Below, piece by piece: positions 22,054 through 31,553 of a stretch of DNA of 64,000 nucleotides (positions within the stretch are counted from its first letter, which is position 1; each line of letters starts with the position of its first letter). This DNA is from Rhodocyclaceae bacterium. Lineage in GTDB: Bacteria > Pseudomonadota > Gammaproteobacteria > Burkholderiales > Rhodocyclaceae. The translations under genes were made by a program, and so were the position numbers. The notes beneath the pieces were generated by a model, which was not told the origin of the DNA, did not search any database, and saw nothing but the letters and a program-made list of their open reading frames with translations. The stretch lies in assembly GCA_030681195.1 (NCBI GenBank), contig JAUXXJ010000008.1:248001-312000 (forward strand), written 5' to 3'.

Positions 22054-23678
22054 TTCGCCTGAGCGTCCAGACGCCGTCGGGTGATCAGGTGTTTCAGGTG
22101 CCCTTGGGCACTTCGGTGCGCGATGCGCTTGATCTCACCGAGTTGCGTGTGCGTGCCGCCTGCGGGGGCAGCGGTGGCTGTGGCGCTTGTGGTGTGACGC
22201 TGGTCGGTGGGGCGGTCAGTCCGCCGACCACCGCGGAATACATGAAGCTGCTGGCGGTTGAGCGCCAGCAAGGCGCGCGGTTGGCCTGCCAGATGCGCTT
22301 GCAGGGCGATGCCGTGGTGCGCATCGACGATCCGGCGCCGCCTTCGCAGTGGCGCAGCATTCCGCCCGAGGAGTTGATTGCCGCGCCCGGTGCGCTGCCT
22401 GAATTGGCACAGCATGTCTACGGGGTGGCGGTTGATCTGGGCACCACGCACATCCGCCTCGCGCTGTGGAATCGCAAAACCGGGCAACGGATTGCCACGC
22501 GTCGTGGGCCAAACCCGCAGGGGACGTTTGGCGCGGATGTATTGAATCGACTGTCAGCCGCGCATGGCAATCCGGCGCGGGCGGACGAACTGGCGAAGCT
22601 GGCGCGCACGGCCATCGTGCAGGCGGTGCGCGATATTCTCAAGCGCGACGTGGGTGAGGTGACGCCGATGCTCAAGGAGATCGGCGAAGTCATTGTTGTC
22701 GGCAACACGGCGATGCTGGCGCTGCTCTCCGGTCGTGGCGGCGATACCTTGCTCAACCCAGACCATTGGGCTGGCCGCATCGATTGCCAGCCGGCTGACC
22801 GGGCCGCGTTTCAGGCGCAGTGGTTCATGCCGCATGCGGCGATCCATCTGGTCGATGCCGTCGCCGGTTTTATCGGTTCTGATTTGCTGGCCGATCTGGT
22901 CGCGACGCGACTGACGGAGGGGGCGGCCGGCGCGCTGCTGCTCGATGTGGGGACCAATACCGAGATTGCGCTGTGGGATGGCACGCGCCTGCATGTCACG
23001 GCGGTGCCCGGTGGGCCGGCGTTTGAAGGCGTGGGCTTGCGCAATGGCATGGCGGCGGAGACGGGCGCGATTCATCGGGTGTGCCGTACCCCATGCGGGG
23101 CATTTCATCCTGCGAGCGCCGACATTTCATTCGAAACGGTTGCAGGCGCCCCGGCACGCGGGTTTTGTGGTTCCGGGCTGGTGGATGCCGTCGCCGTGCT
23201 GCTGGCGACAGGGCAGATCAAACCCTCGGGGCGCTTCGCCGTGTCGCCGGGGCCGGATGGCTTCCTGCTCGATTCGGCCAACCCGCGCACCGCGCTGTTC
23301 AGCCAGGACATTGATACCTTTCAGCGTGCCAAGGCGGCGACGGCGGCGGCGATGGCTGCCCTGCTGCAACGTGCCGGCATGGGCTGGAGCGATATCCAGC
23401 GATTGTGCGTCTGCGGCGCCTTCGGCCATCGGCTCGATATTGCGAATGCCCAGGCCATCGGGCTGCTGCCGCCGCTCGACCCGGCGCGCATCGAACTGTT
23501 TGCCGATGCCAGCCTGGCCGGCGCCGAGATCGGCCTGCTGTTGCCGGCGGGGGCGGCGGTGTTTGCGGCCTTGGGGGAGCGCGTGGCAGCCATCAACCTT
23601 TCGCAAGTTTCGGACTATGATGACAGATATATCGATCATCTGCGTTTGCGGCCGATCGACATAAATAAGCGTGCCTAG
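22029..23678 (+). CDS. RACo-like reductive activator of corrinoid protein (2Fe-2S + ASKHA ATPase)
   Basis: This is a 549-residue protein. Residues about 8-100 form a plant-type [2Fe-2S] ferredoxin domain with cluster ligands C45, C51, C54 and C87 (C-x5-C-x2-C-x32-C). Residues about 130-540 form the ASKHA-fold domain of the RACo family (DUF4445), with AVDLGTTHIRLALW, a DVGTNTEIALWDG phosphate-binding segment and VCGAFGHRLDIANA near the end. RACo proteins use ATP and a low-potential electron to re-reduce inactive Co(II) corrinoid to Co(I). The next gene encodes exactly such a corrinoid protein. The start overlaps hybrid kinase 3 by 25 bp. Confidence 0.85.
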   Translation: MDAPSVSLVRLSVQTPSGDQVFQVPLGTSVRDALDLTELRVRAACGGSGGCGACGVTLVGGAVSPPTTAEYMKLLAVERQQGARLACQMRLQGDAVVRIDDPAPPSQWRSIPPEELIAAPGALPELAQHVYGVAVDLGTTHIRLALWNRKTGQRIATRRGPNPQGTFGADVLNRLSAAHGNPARADELAKLARTAIVQAVRDILKRDVGEVTPMLKEIGEVIVVGNTAMLALLSGRGGDTLLNPDHWAGRIDCQPADRAAFQAQWFMPHAAIHLVDAVAGFIGSDLLADLVATRLTEGAAGALLLDVGTNTEIALWDGTRLHVTAVPGGPAFEGVGLRNGMAAETGAIHRVCRTPCGAFHPASADISFETVAGAPARGFCGSGLVDAVAVLLATGQIKPSGRFAVSPGPDGFLLDSANPRTALFSQDIDTFQRAKAATAAAMAALLQRAGMGWSDIQRLCVCGAFGHRLDIANAQAIGLLPPLDPARIELFADASLAGAEIGLLLPAGAAVFAALGERVAAINLSQVSDYDDRYIDHLRLRPIDINKRA

Positions 23679-23683
23679 GGAGG
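23677..23683 (+). promoter_or_regulatory. Ribosome binding site of the corrinoid protein
   Basis: AGGGAGG, 5 bp before ATG 23689. This strong site decides the start in favour of MLDRIIKDYN rather than an in-frame GTG at 23671, which has no such site. Confidence 0.7.
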
Positions 23684-23688
23684 CAGCC

Positions 23689-24357
23689 ATGCTGGACCGC
23701 ATTATCAAAGACTACAACGATGCCGTTTTCGAGACCGACAAGGATGCGGCTTTTGAGGTCGTGAACAATGCGCTGGCTAACGGCCTGACTGCCGAAGACG
23801 TGGTGTTCAAGGTGGTGATTCCGGCCGTTGAGGAGATGATGTCCGACATCACCCGCGACCCGGATGCCAATCTCGCCCAGCACTTCATGACGGCGCAGAT
23901 TGCCGCCGAAGTCACCGAGAAGATGCTGCTGAAGTTTGCGCATCCGCCGGAAATCATCGGCCGCGTGGTGATCGGTACGGCGGCCGGTGATCTGCATTCC
24001 CTCGGCAAGCGCATCGTGATGGGCTGTCTCAAGGCGCTGATGGTCGAGGTGCTTGATCTGGGCGTCAATGTGCCGGCGGAAAAATTTGTTGCCGAGGCGC
24101 TGAACTATGGTGCGGATGTGATCGCCATCTCGGCGATGATGGTGCATACCGCAACCGGCGAAAACGGCGCGCGCAAGGTGCGTGCCTTGCTCAAGGAGCA
24201 GGGCCTTGAGGACAAAATCAAGATCGTGGTGGGCGGGGCGCCCTATCGCTTCGACAATGAGCTGTACAAGACTGTCGGCGCGGATGGCTGGGCGGCCGAC
24301 GGCATTGCGGCTGGCAAGATGATTGTCGACCTGATTCGTGCGGGAAAAGCATCATGA
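23689..24357 (+). CDS. Corrinoid (methyl-carrier) protein, MtbC/MtaC-like
   Basis: This is a 222-residue protein. An N-terminal helical cap domain (about 5-85) is followed by a B12-binding Rossmann domain (about 90-215). The corrinoid signature D101-x-H103-x-x-G106 (DLHSLG) is intact, so His103 is the predicted lower axial cobalt ligand. The downstream SAMMVHT and VVGGAPYRF segments match the family SxL/GG positions. Such proteins carry the methyl group between a substrate methyltransferase and a second methyltransferase. It lies directly after its predicted activator and 4 bp overlapping a UroD-family gene. Confidence 0.9.
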   Translation: MLDRIIKDYNDAVFETDKDAAFEVVNNALANGLTAEDVVFKVVIPAVEEMMSDITRDPDANLAQHFMTAQIAAEVTEKMLLKFAHPPEIIGRVVIGTAAGDLHSLGKRIVMGCLKALMVEVLDLGVNVPAEKFVAEALNYGADVIAISAMMVHTATGENGARKVRALLKEQGLEDKIKIVVGGAPYRFDNELYKTVGADGWAADGIAAGKMIVDLIRAGKAS

Positions 24358-25403
24358 CGCCGCTCGATATTCTGGTCGCCGCCATCAACGGCACACCGGC
24401 ACCGCGCATCCCGATCTTCTGCAACCTGCTCGATCAGGGCGCGCGCGAACTGGGTATGAGCCAGCGGGAGTATTACCGCAAGGGCGAGCATGTCGCGGCC
24501 GGCCAACTCAAGATGAACCGGCGCTTCGGCCACGATAACGTCTGGGGCCTGTTCTATGTCGGCAAAGAAGCGGAGTTTTTCGGTTGCGACAACATCCTGT
24601 ATGCGGAAGATGGTTCGCCGAATGTCGGCGACTATGTCATCAAGTCCTGGGACGACATTGCCAAACTGCAGGTGCCGGCCGACATTACCGCCCACCCCGC
24701 CTGGGCCGAAACCGCGACCTGCCTGAAAATCCTGCGCGAGGAAGTCGGCGCGACCCATCCGATTTGCGCTTATCTCACGGCGTCCACCTCGCTGCCGGCG
24801 TTGTTGATGGGCATGGACAAGTGGATGGAACTGCTGATGACCGGGCCGGCCGATCTGCGCGACCACCTGCTCGATTTGTGTTCGCAGTTTTTCCAGCAGG
24901 AAGTGGCGGCCTACCGTGCGGCGGGGGCGAATGTGCTGGTCTATTCGACGCCCTTCGGTACGCATTATTTTGTCGGCAAGAAGCGCTTCGAGTCCTTTTC
25001 GATGCCGTGGATGAAGCGCGATCTGGCGCCGGGCGGCGTCGGCGGCATCGTCTACTACTGCGGCATGGCGCCGTTCAACGAGGTGATTCCGGCGGTGATG
25101 GACGAGCTGGATATTGCGATCCACTACATCAGCCCGCTGGCCGATCTTGCCGTGGCCAAGTCGACGATACAAAATCGGCTGTCGCAGCACGGCGGCAAGG
25201 GACTGACCTGCGGCGTGATCGACGACATCAAGCTGATCCACTGGACACCGGAGGAAACCCGTGCCGAGGTGAAGCGCATGTGTGAAATTGGCAAGCCTGG
25301 CGGCCACTTCCTGTTTGGCACCGGCGTGATGCCGATGGCGATTCCCGAAGCCAATATCAAAGTGATGCTCGACGCAGCATTTGAATATGGAGCCTTGCCA
25401 TGA
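24354..25403 (+). CDS. UroD-family corrinoid methyltransferase-like protein
   Basis: This is a 349-residue TIM-barrel protein of the uroporphyrinogen decarboxylase/MtaA-CmuA family: MTPLDILVAAINGTPAPRIPI start, TASTSLPALLMGMDKWMELL, YRAAGANVLVYSTPFGTHY. It is not a haem-pathway HemE, judging by divergence and context. Methyltransferases of this family bind zinc through His-x-Cys and a C-terminal Cys. Here the first site reads Y235-C236 (GIVYYCG) and the final segment is GTGVMP without Cys, so two usual ligands appear changed. It may transfer methyl groups with altered metal use, or bind substrate without zinc. It overlaps both neighbours by 4 bp. Confidence 0.78.
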   Translation: MTPLDILVAAINGTPAPRIPIFCNLLDQGARELGMSQREYYRKGEHVAAGQLKMNRRFGHDNVWGLFYVGKEAEFFGCDNILYAEDGSPNVGDYVIKSWDDIAKLQVPADITAHPAWAETATCLKILREEVGATHPICAYLTASTSLPALLMGMDKWMELLMTGPADLRDHLLDLCSQFFQQEVAAYRAAGANVLVYSTPFGTHYFVGKKRFESFSMPWMKRDLAPGGVGGIVYYCGMAPFNEVIPAVMDELDIAIHYISPLADLAVAKSTIQNRLSQHGGKGLTCGVIDDIKLIHWTPEETRAEVKRMCEIGKPGGHFLFGTGVMPMAIPEANIKVMLDAAFEYGALP

Positions 25404-25990
25404 ACGCCCCGATTTCCCTGATTGGTTGCGGCATCTTGCATAACGAGGTCGACTACCTCATCAAGAAGCATGGCTGGCAGATCGAGACGCACTGGTTGCA
25501 TTCGGCCCTGCACAATTATTTCGACCAGTTGCACAAGGAGCTCGACGGGGGCCTGAAGCAAGAAGAAGCGGCGGGTAAGCGCACGATTGTGTTCTACGGC
25601 GCCTGCCACCCGCGCATGGATCAGTTGCTTGAGAAGCATCACACCTGCCGCACGCATGGGCAGAACTGCATTGTCATGCTGATCGGCTACGAGAAATTCA
25701 TGGAGGAGCTTAGCAATGGCGCCTACTTTCTTCTTGAAGACTGGGCGCTGACCTGGGAGCCGATGATTACCGAATGCTTTGGTACCAACCTCGCCGTGGT
25801 GCGCGAGATTTTTCACGGTAGCCATAAAAAGATGGTTGCGATCCGTACGCCGTGCTCGACCGATTTCACGGCGGCGGCCGAGGCGGCGGCACGTTTTGTC
25901 GATCTGCCGCTGGAGTGGATGGATACCGATCTGTCGCATCTCGAAACCGTGTTGGCCGAGTCGATTGCCGAGCGCGAACAACAGAGTTGA
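25400..25990 (+). CDS. DUF1638 family protein
   Basis: This 196-residue soluble protein shows the DUF1638 pattern: LIGCGIL at the start, HWLHSALHN, VFYGACHPRMD, CRTHGQNC and AYFLLEDWALTWE. Six cysteines (10, 69, 83, 90, 126, 152) and several histidines could bind a metal or a corrinoid-related cofactor. The family has no assigned biochemical role but is repeatedly seen beside corrinoid methyltransferase genes, as here. Its start overlaps the UroD-like gene by 4 bp, and the next kinase starts 6 bp after its stop. Confidence 0.8.
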   Translation: MNAPISLIGCGILHNEVDYLIKKHGWQIETHWLHSALHNYFDQLHKELDGGLKQEEAAGKRTIVFYGACHPRMDQLLEKHHTCRTHGQNCIVMLIGYEKFMEELSNGAYFLLEDWALTWEPMITECFGTNLAVVREIFHGSHKKMVAIRTPCSTDFTAAAEAAARFVDLPLEWMDTDLSHLETVLAESIAEREQQS

Positions 25991-25996
25991 ACTGAA

Positions 25997-28855
25997 TTGA
26001 ACGATCCTTCTGAACTGCAGGTCTTGCAGGATGAACTGGCGGCTTTGCGCAAGCGCAACAAGCGCATGGCAGAGGAGAAGTCTTATCTGCAGTTGATCGT
26101 GCGACTGACCGAGCAACTCAATCCCTCGCCGGGATTGGGGCCGATGCTTACCGGGCTGCTCAACAGCATCGTCGAGACGATTGGTGGGACCAATATCCGT
26201 CTTTGGTATTGGCTGGGTGACGAGATTCGCTATACCGAGTTTCTTGATCCGCAACGGTCGGTCACGGAACTTGATGATGTGCTGGCAAGACAGGCTGCTG
26301 AATCGCGTCAGTTTATCGAGGAGGCGCTCGGTGCGGAGAGCGCCATGTTGCGCGAAGGCGTAATTCCATGCGCGTGGACCTGGACCTTTCCCTTGCTGGC
26401 TGGTGATGAGTTGGTGGGCGTGGTCAAGCTCGAAAATCTTCATTTTTCGGGGGCGCGCCTGCGCGAGTACCTGCCAATATTCTTCAAGCACATGGCGGTC
26501 GTGATCTCCAGCGAAGTGCGCAGCATCCTGCACCGGCGTGACCGCGAGGCATTACGTGAGGCCGAAGAAAAGTACCGCACCTTCGCCGACTTCACCTACG
26601 ATTGGGAAGTCTGGCTGGGGCCTGATGGTGTCTATCGCTATGTGTCGCCGGCTTGTGAGCGGATTACTGGCTACAAGGCCGAGGAGTTCGTTGCCGACCC
26701 AAGCTTGATGGGACGCATCATTCATCCAGATGACCGCGCACAGGTTGTCGGGCATTTCAGCCAGATTGATGCGCAGACCGATACTGAGAGCACGTCTCTT
26801 GAGTTTCGCATTCATACCCGCGCTGGCGAAGAGTGCTGGATCGAGCATATCTGCCATAAGGTAGAGCGCGAGGACGGTACGTTTCTCGGGCGCCGGGCAA
26901 CCAATCGCGACATCACCGAGCGCAAGCGCAATGATCTGGAGCTGGCCGGCTACCGCGAAAATCTTGAGGGACTGGTCGTCCAGCGGACCCATGAACTGGC
27001 CCAGGCGCGTGATGTCGCCGAGGCGGCCAACCGCGCCAAGAGCACGTTCCTCGCCAACATGTCGCACGAGATCCGTACGCCGATGAACGCGATCCTTGGT
27101 TTGGCACACCTGATGCGCAGCGGGGCCACGTCCGAACAACAGGAACGGCTCGGCAAGATCGAGGGTGCCGGGCGCCATTTGCTTTCGGTGATCAACGACA
27201 TTCTCGATATTTCGAAGATCGAGGCCGGCAAGCTCGAACTGGAGCAGCGCGACTTTGCCCTGTCTTCGGTGCTCGATCATGTGCGTTCGCTGATTGCCGA
27301 CGAGGCCCAAAGCAAGGGCTTGACCGTCGTGGTGGACGACGACAGTGTCCCGCCCTGGCTGCGCGGCGATGCAACGCGTCTGCGCCAGGCAATGCTCAAT
27401 TTTGCGAGCAATGCAATCAAGTTCAGCACACGCGGCACGATTCGACTGGCGGCACGGCTGCTTGCCGAGGATGAGTCGGGGCTACTGGTGCGCTTCGAGG
27501 TCAGCGACGAAGGGATCGGTGTCCCGCCGGAAAATCTGACGCGTCTGTTTCAAGCCTTCGAGCAGGTCGATACCTCGACGACACGCAAGTATGGCGGCAC
27601 CGGGCTGGGGCTGGTGATCACCCGGCGCATTGCCGAGTTAATGGGTGGCGAGGTCGGTGCCGAAAGTACGGAGGGACAGGGCAGTACGTTCTGGTTTTCG
27701 GCACGCGTCCAACTGGGTCACGGCATTCTGCCGCAGACGCAGGCACCGGATGTGGCGGCTACCGAACAGGCTTTGCGTAGTCGCAGTGGCGCATACCGCC
27801 TGCTGCTGGCCGAAGACAATTCGATCAATCGCGAGGTGGCCCTGGAACTGCTGCACGGCGTCGGGCTGGCGGTCGATACCGCCGCCGATGGCCAGGAGGC
27901 GCTCGACAAGGTCAAGCAGCATCGTTATGACGTCATTTTGATGGATGTGCAAATGCCGCGACTCGATGGTCTGGAGGCGACACAGGCGATTCGTAGCCTG
28001 CCGGGCGGCGGCAAGATTGCCATTCTCGCCATGACGGCGAATGCGTTCGATGAGGACCGGCAGGCCTGCGAGCAGGCCGGGATGAACGATTTCATTCCCA
28101 AGCCGGTCGAGCCGGATGCACTGTATGGCACCTTGCTCAAATGGCTACCGGAAAAGTCGCCTGACGCCAGCCTGGAGGGCCAGGCATCTATTCCCGTCCC
28201 GCCTGCAGCGGTGCAGGTGGATGCGGGGGTTGATGAGGCCAATCAGGTCTTGTTGACGCGTTTGACCGGCTATCCCGGTCTGAATGTCACACGCGGTCTG
28301 GCCGCAGTGCGCGGCAAGGCTGATCGCTACCTCGATTTGTTGCGGCGCTTTATCGCCGGGCATGTGGATGACACCACGCTGATCATCGAAAACATTGAGA
28401 AGGGCGCCCTGACCGATGCGGTACGCCAGGCGCACAGCCTGAAGGGCGCGGCGGCGACGCTGGGCGCCGATGCACTGGCCGAGATCGCCAAGCGGGTGGA
28501 ATTCGCGTTGCGTGACGATGCCCCGGGCGTGGAAATGGCGGTCCGCGCCGATCTGGAAGCCTTGCGTCACGAATTCGTGGCTTTGGCTGCCGTCCTGCCA
28601 GCGCCGACTTTTGCCAAACCGGTGGGTGAGATGCCCTCGCCGGAGGCCCTGCAGGAAATTCTCGATCAACTCGACGCGCGTCTGGTCGATGGTGATTTCA
28701 CCGCAGCGACGCTGATGCAGACGCATGCGCCCAGCTTGCGTGCCGCCTTCGGGGCGCGCTGCGACGCGCTGCTGGAACAGATTCGCCAGTTTGATTTCAA
28801 GGCGGCCCAGGCACTGCTGAAAGAGTTGCGCCTCAGTTCTCCACAAGATTTTTGA
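25997..28855 (+). CDS. Soluble hybrid kinase, GAF-PAS-HisKA-HATPase-REC-HPt
   Basis: This 952-residue kinase has no membrane segment. The frame begins at TTG 25997, 6 bp after the DUF1638 stop; ATG 26066 (residue 24) is an alternative start. A short coiled coil is followed by a GAF-like domain (about 35-180), PAS (about 190-315), HisKA ([16 protein letters not shown]), HATPase ([13 protein letters not shown]), receiver ([11 protein letters not shown]), HPt ([13 protein letters not shown]) and a final helical region (about 875-950). It is the only kinase of this operon with an HPt, so it could be the shared phosphotransfer hub. Being cytosolic, it may monitor the corrinoid reaction itself; this is inference. 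Confidence 0.87.
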   Translation: MNDPSELQVLQDELAALRKRNKRMAEEKSYLQLIVRLTEQLNPSPGLGPMLTGLLNSIVETIGGTNIRLWYWLGDEIRYTEFLDPQRSVTELDDVLARQAAESRQFIEEALGAESAMLREGVIPCAWTWTFPLLAGDELVGVVKLENLHFSGARLREYLPIFFKHMAVVISSEVRSILHRRDREALREAEEKYRTFADFTYDWEVWLGPDGVYRYVSPACERITGYKAEEFVADPSLMGRIIHPDDRAQVVGHFSQIDAQTDTESTSLEFRIHTRAGEECWIEHICHKVEREDGTFLGRRATNRDITERKRNDLELAGYRENLEGLVVQRTHELAQARDVAEAANRAKSTFLANMSHEIRTPMNAILGLAHLMRSGATSEQQERLGKIEGAGRHLLSVINDILDISKIEAGKLELEQRDFALSSVLDHVRSLIADEAQSKGLTVVVDDDSVPPWLRGDATRLRQAMLNFASNAIKFSTRGTIRLAARLLAEDESGLLVRFEVSDEGIGVPPENLTRLFQAFEQVDTSTTRKYGGTGLGLVITRRIAELMGGEVGAESTEGQGSTFWFSARVQLGHGILPQTQAPDVAATEQALRSRSGAYRLLLAEDNSINREVALELLHGVGLAVDTAADGQEALDKVKQHRYDVILMDVQMPRLDGLEATQAIRSLPGGGKIAILAMTANAFDEDRQACEQAGMNDFIPKPVEPDALYGTLLKWLPEKSPDASLEGQASIPVPPAAVQVDAGVDEANQVLLTRLTGYPGLNVTRGLAAVRGKADRYLDLLRRFIAGHVDDTTLIIENIEKGALTDAVRQAHSLKGAAATLGADALAEIAKRVEFALRDDAPGVEMAVRADLEALRHEFVALAAVLPAPTFAKPVGEMPSPEALQEILDQLDARLVDGDFTAATLMQTHAPSLRAAFGARCDALLEQIRQFDFKAAQALLKELRLSSPQDF
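28589..28612 (-). repeat. Dispersed repeat, short form (copy 6), in frame
   Basis: GCCGTCCTGCCAGC followed by GCCGACTTTT. It encodes AVLPAPTF in the linker between the HPt domain and the final helical region of the soluble kinase, a different inter-domain position from copies 3-5. Confidence 0.78.
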
Positions 28856-28879
28856 CCCGCTGTCATTGAAACCACGATT

Positions 28880-28923
28880 GCGCATGCCCGGCGCTTCGGG
28901 TAGTGTGCGCGCCTTTCTTTTTC
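28880..28923 (+). terminator. Candidate terminator of the ten-gene operon
   Basis: A two-part stem (GCGCA with TGCGC at 28880-28884 and 28906-28910, and CCCG with CGGG inside) is followed by GCC and a T-rich run (28914-28922). It lies 25 bp after the soluble kinase stop and just before tex. The inner bulges make it imperfect. Confidence 0.4.
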
Positions 28924-28934
28924 CCTTGCCGCTC

Positions 28935-31256
28935 ATGCTTCCGTCTATCGAATCCCGTATTGCCACCGAACTCGGTGTTCACCCCAATCAGGTCGCCGCC
29001 GCTGTCCAACTGCTCGACGATGGGTCCACCGTGCCCTTCATCGCCCGCTACCGTAAAGAAGTAACCGGCAACCTCGACGACACGCAGTTGCGCAACCTGG
29101 AGGAGCGCCTCGGCTATCTGCGCGAACTGGAAGACCGGCGTGCCGCGATCATCGCCAGCATTGACGAGCAGGGCAAGCTGACGCCGGAACTGCGTGCCGA
29201 CGTCGAGGCCGCTGAGACCAAGCAGCGCCTCGAAGACCTTTATCTGCCCTACAAGCAGAAGCGTCGCACCAAGGCGCAGATCGCCCGTGAGGCGGGGCTG
29301 GAACCGCTGGCCGACGCGCTGTATGACGACCCGACGCTGAACCCCGAAGAGGAGGCGGCCAAGTTCGTTCATCCCGATAAGGAACCGCCCGAGCTGCATG
29401 TGCCCGATGTCAAGGCCGCGCTCGACGGTGCGCGCCAGATTCTCATGGAGCGCTTCGCCGAAGATGCCGGGCTGCTGGCCAAGCTGCGCAACTACCTCAA
29501 CGAGCACGCCATCATCGTGTCGAGCGTGGTCGCGGGCAAGGAAGAAGCCGGGGCCAAGTTCCGCGACTGGTTCGAGTTCAGCGAGCCACTGAAGCAAGTG
29601 CCCTCACACCGCGCGCTGGCGATGTTCCGTGGCCGCAACGAGGATGTGTTGCGCGTGGCCCTCAAAACCGATCCCGAGTTGGCCGATCCGCCCGGGGCGT
29701 CGCCATGCATCAGCATGGTCACACGCCATGTCGGCATCGAAGACAAGGGCCGTGCGGCCGACAAATGGCTCAACGAAACGGTGCGCTGGACCTGGCTGGT
29801 GAAGCTCTCGCTGCATCTCGAAACCGAACTGATGGGCGCCTTGCGTGAGCGCGCCGAGGTAGAAGCGATCCACGTCTTCGCCCGCAATCTGCACGATCTG
29901 TTGCTGGCCGCGCCGGCCGGCCCGAAAACCGTGATCGGCCTCGACCCCGGCATCCGTACCGGCGTCAAGGTGGCGGTCGTCGATGCTACCGGCAAGCTGC
30001 TCGATACCGATACCATCTACCCGCATGAACCACGCCGCGACTGGGAAGTGAGCATCGCCGCGTTGCGCCAGTTGGCGCAGAAGCACCATGCCGACCTGAT
30101 CGCCATCGGCAACGGCACCGCCAGCCGCGAGACCGACAAACTGGCCGGCGACCTGATGAAGCGTTACCCGGAATTGAGGCTGACCAAGATCGTCGTTTCC
30201 GAAGCGGGCGCCTCGGTCTATTCGGCCTCGGAGCTGGCGGCGCGCGAGTTTCCTACGCTGGATGTGAGCCTGCGCGGCGCCGTGTCGATTGCCCGTCGCC
30301 TGCAAGACCCGCTGGCGGAGCTGGTGAAGATCGACCCGAAAAGCATCGGCGTCGGCCAATACCAGCACGATGTCAATCAAAGCAAACTGGCGAAGAGTCT
30401 CGATGCCGTGGTCGAGGATTGCGTGAACTCGGTCGGCGTTGATGTGAATACCGCGTCGGCGGCGCTGCTGGCGCGCATCTCGGGGCTGAATTCGACGCTG
30501 GCGGCGAACATCGTCAGCTATCGCGATAGCAACGGGGCCTTCCCCTCGCGGGCCGCGCTGAAAAAGGTGCCACGCCTCGGCGACAAGACCTTCGAGCAGG
30601 CGGCGGGCTTCCTGCGCGTGAATGGCAGCGAGAACCCGCTCGATGCCTCGGCGGTGCACCCGGAAGCTTACCCGGTGGTCGAACGCATCCTCGCCGACAT
30701 CAAAAAGAGCGTGAAGGACATCATCGGCGACAGCCGCGTGGTCAAGTCGCTCAAGGCCGAAAAGTACACCGACGAACGCTTCGGTCTGCCGACCGTGCAG
30801 GACATCCTCAAGGAACTGGAAAAGCCCGGCCGCGATCCGCGTCCCGAGTTCAAGGCGGCCACCTTCCGCGAGGGCGTCGAGGATCTCAAGGATCTCGAAC
30901 CCGGCATGCAGCTTGAAGGCGTCATCACCAACGTCACCAACTTCGGCGCCTTCGTCGATATCGGCGTGCATCAGGATGGTCTGGTGCATATCTCGGCGCT
31001 CTCCAATACCTTCGTCAAAGACCCGCACAGCGTGGTCAAGGCCGGCGATGTGGTGAAGGTCAAAGTGCTGGAAGTGGATGTGCCGCGCAAACGGATTGCG
31101 CTGACCATGCGCCTGACCGACGAGGTCAAGAAAACCGAAAAAGTCGGCGCTGGCAAGACGGCAAGCCCGCGTGACATTCAGCGCCATCAACAGCAACGCC
31201 AGCCTGAGCCGGCCGGTGGTGCCATGGCGGCGGCGTTCTCCAAGCTGAAACGCTGA
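28935..31256 (+). CDS. tex: Tex family RNA-binding transcription accessory protein
   Basis: This 773-residue protein has the usual length for Tex. ATG 28935 ([15 protein letters not shown]) gives the family N-terminus; earlier in-frame starts lie in the terminator-like region. The N-terminal helical region ([30 protein letters not shown]) is followed by a YqgF/RNase H-like core ([18 protein letters not shown]), helix-hairpin-helix segments ([20 protein letters not shown]) and a C-terminal S1 domain ([21 protein letters not shown]). Tex binds nucleic acid and affects transcription and stress tolerance in several bacteria. A dispersed repeat is embedded in frame after the S1 domain. Confidence 0.93.
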   Translation: MLPSIESRIATELGVHPNQVAAAVQLLDDGSTVPFIARYRKEVTGNLDDTQLRNLEERLGYLRELEDRRAAIIASIDEQGKLTPELRADVEAAETKQRLEDLYLPYKQKRRTKAQIAREAGLEPLADALYDDPTLNPEEEAAKFVHPDKEPPELHVPDVKAALDGARQILMERFAEDAGLLAKLRNYLNEHAIIVSSVVAGKEEAGAKFRDWFEFSEPLKQVPSHRALAMFRGRNEDVLRVALKTDPELADPPGASPCISMVTRHVGIEDKGRAADKWLNETVRWTWLVKLSLHLETELMGALRERAEVEAIHVFARNLHDLLLAAPAGPKTVIGLDPGIRTGVKVAVVDATGKLLDTDTIYPHEPRRDWEVSIAALRQLAQKHHADLIAIGNGTASRETDKLAGDLMKRYPELRLTKIVVSEAGASVYSASELAAREFPTLDVSLRGAVSIARRLQDPLAELVKIDPKSIGVGQYQHDVNQSKLAKSLDAVVEDCVNSVGVDVNTASAALLARISGLNSTLAANIVSYRDSNGAFPSRAALKKVPRLGDKTFEQAAGFLRVNGSENPLDASAVHPEAYPVVERILADIKKSVKDIIGDSRVVKSLKAEKYTDERFGLPTVQDILKELEKPGRDPRPEFKAATFREGVEDLKDLEPGMQLEGVITNVTNFGAFVDIGVHQDGLVHISALSNTFVKDPHSVVKAGDVVKVKVLEVDVPRKRIALTMRLTDEVKKTEKVGAGKTASPRDIQRHQQQRQPEPAGGAMAAAFSKLKR
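31138..31163 (+). repeat. Dispersed repeat, short form (copy 7), in frame
   Basis: AAAAAGTCGGCGCTGG followed by CAAGACGGCA. It lies in tex after the S1 domain, encoding KVGAGKTA in the low-complexity C-terminal tail. It is in the forward orientation, so the reading frame through the repeat differs from that in the kinases. Confidence 0.75.
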
Positions 31257-31264
31257 AGTTATCG

Positions 31265-31290
31265 CATCATGATGTGGTAGCATCATGATG
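31265..31290 (+). promoter_or_regulatory. Twin palindrome, likely antitoxin operator
   Basis: Two identical perfect 10-bp palindromes, CATCATGATG, lie at 31265-31274 and 31281-31290, with centres 16 bp apart. They are directly upstream of the antitoxin gene (ATG 31308, site GGAGGG between). Ribbon-helix-helix antitoxins often repress their own operon through such paired sites. Confidence 0.6.
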
Positions 31291-31307
31291 CCAATCGGAG
31301 GGATGCC

Positions 31308-31547
31308 ATGCGAACCACACTGGATATCGACAACGACGTACTCACTGCCGCCAAGGAGCTGGCACGCCAACAGAACCTTGCCATCGGAAAAATCGTCTCA
31401 CGCATGCTGCGCGAGGCGATTTCAGGGAAGAGCATGCTGGCCGACGCCCAGTCGCCTGTGGTTGCCGGATTCCGCCCGTTTCCCGTGCGCGGCAGTATCG
31501 TGACCGACGAGGCTATCGACAAGCTGCGCGACACGGAAGGCATCTGA
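31308..31547 (+). CDS. vapB: VapB-type antitoxin (ribbon-helix-helix)
   Basis: This is a 79-residue protein. The N-terminal MRTTLDIDNDVLTAAKELARQQNLAIGKIVSRMLREAI has the strand-helix-helix pattern of Arc/MetJ-type antitoxins. The C-terminal half would wrap the toxin. GGAGGG lies about 6 bp upstream of the ATG. The PIN-domain toxin gene starts 6 bp after its stop. The twin palindrome upstream is a likely autoregulatory site. Symbol given by domain pairing, not by sequence search. Confidence 0.82.
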   Translation: MRTTLDIDNDVLTAAKELARQQNLAIGKIVSRMLREAISGKSMLADAQSPVVAGFRPFPVRGSIVTDEAIDKLRDTEGI

Positions 31548-31553
31548 CGGCAG

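Noticed and set aside
23107..23132. CTGCGAGCGCCGACATTT in the RACo-like gene resembling the repeat.
   Set aside because: Matches only the right half and lies within normal-looking coding sequence; may be chance.
24354..25403. Calling the UroD-family gene hemE.
   Set aside because: Its sequence and its place among corrinoid genes fit the methyltransferase branch, not uroporphyrinogen decarboxylase.
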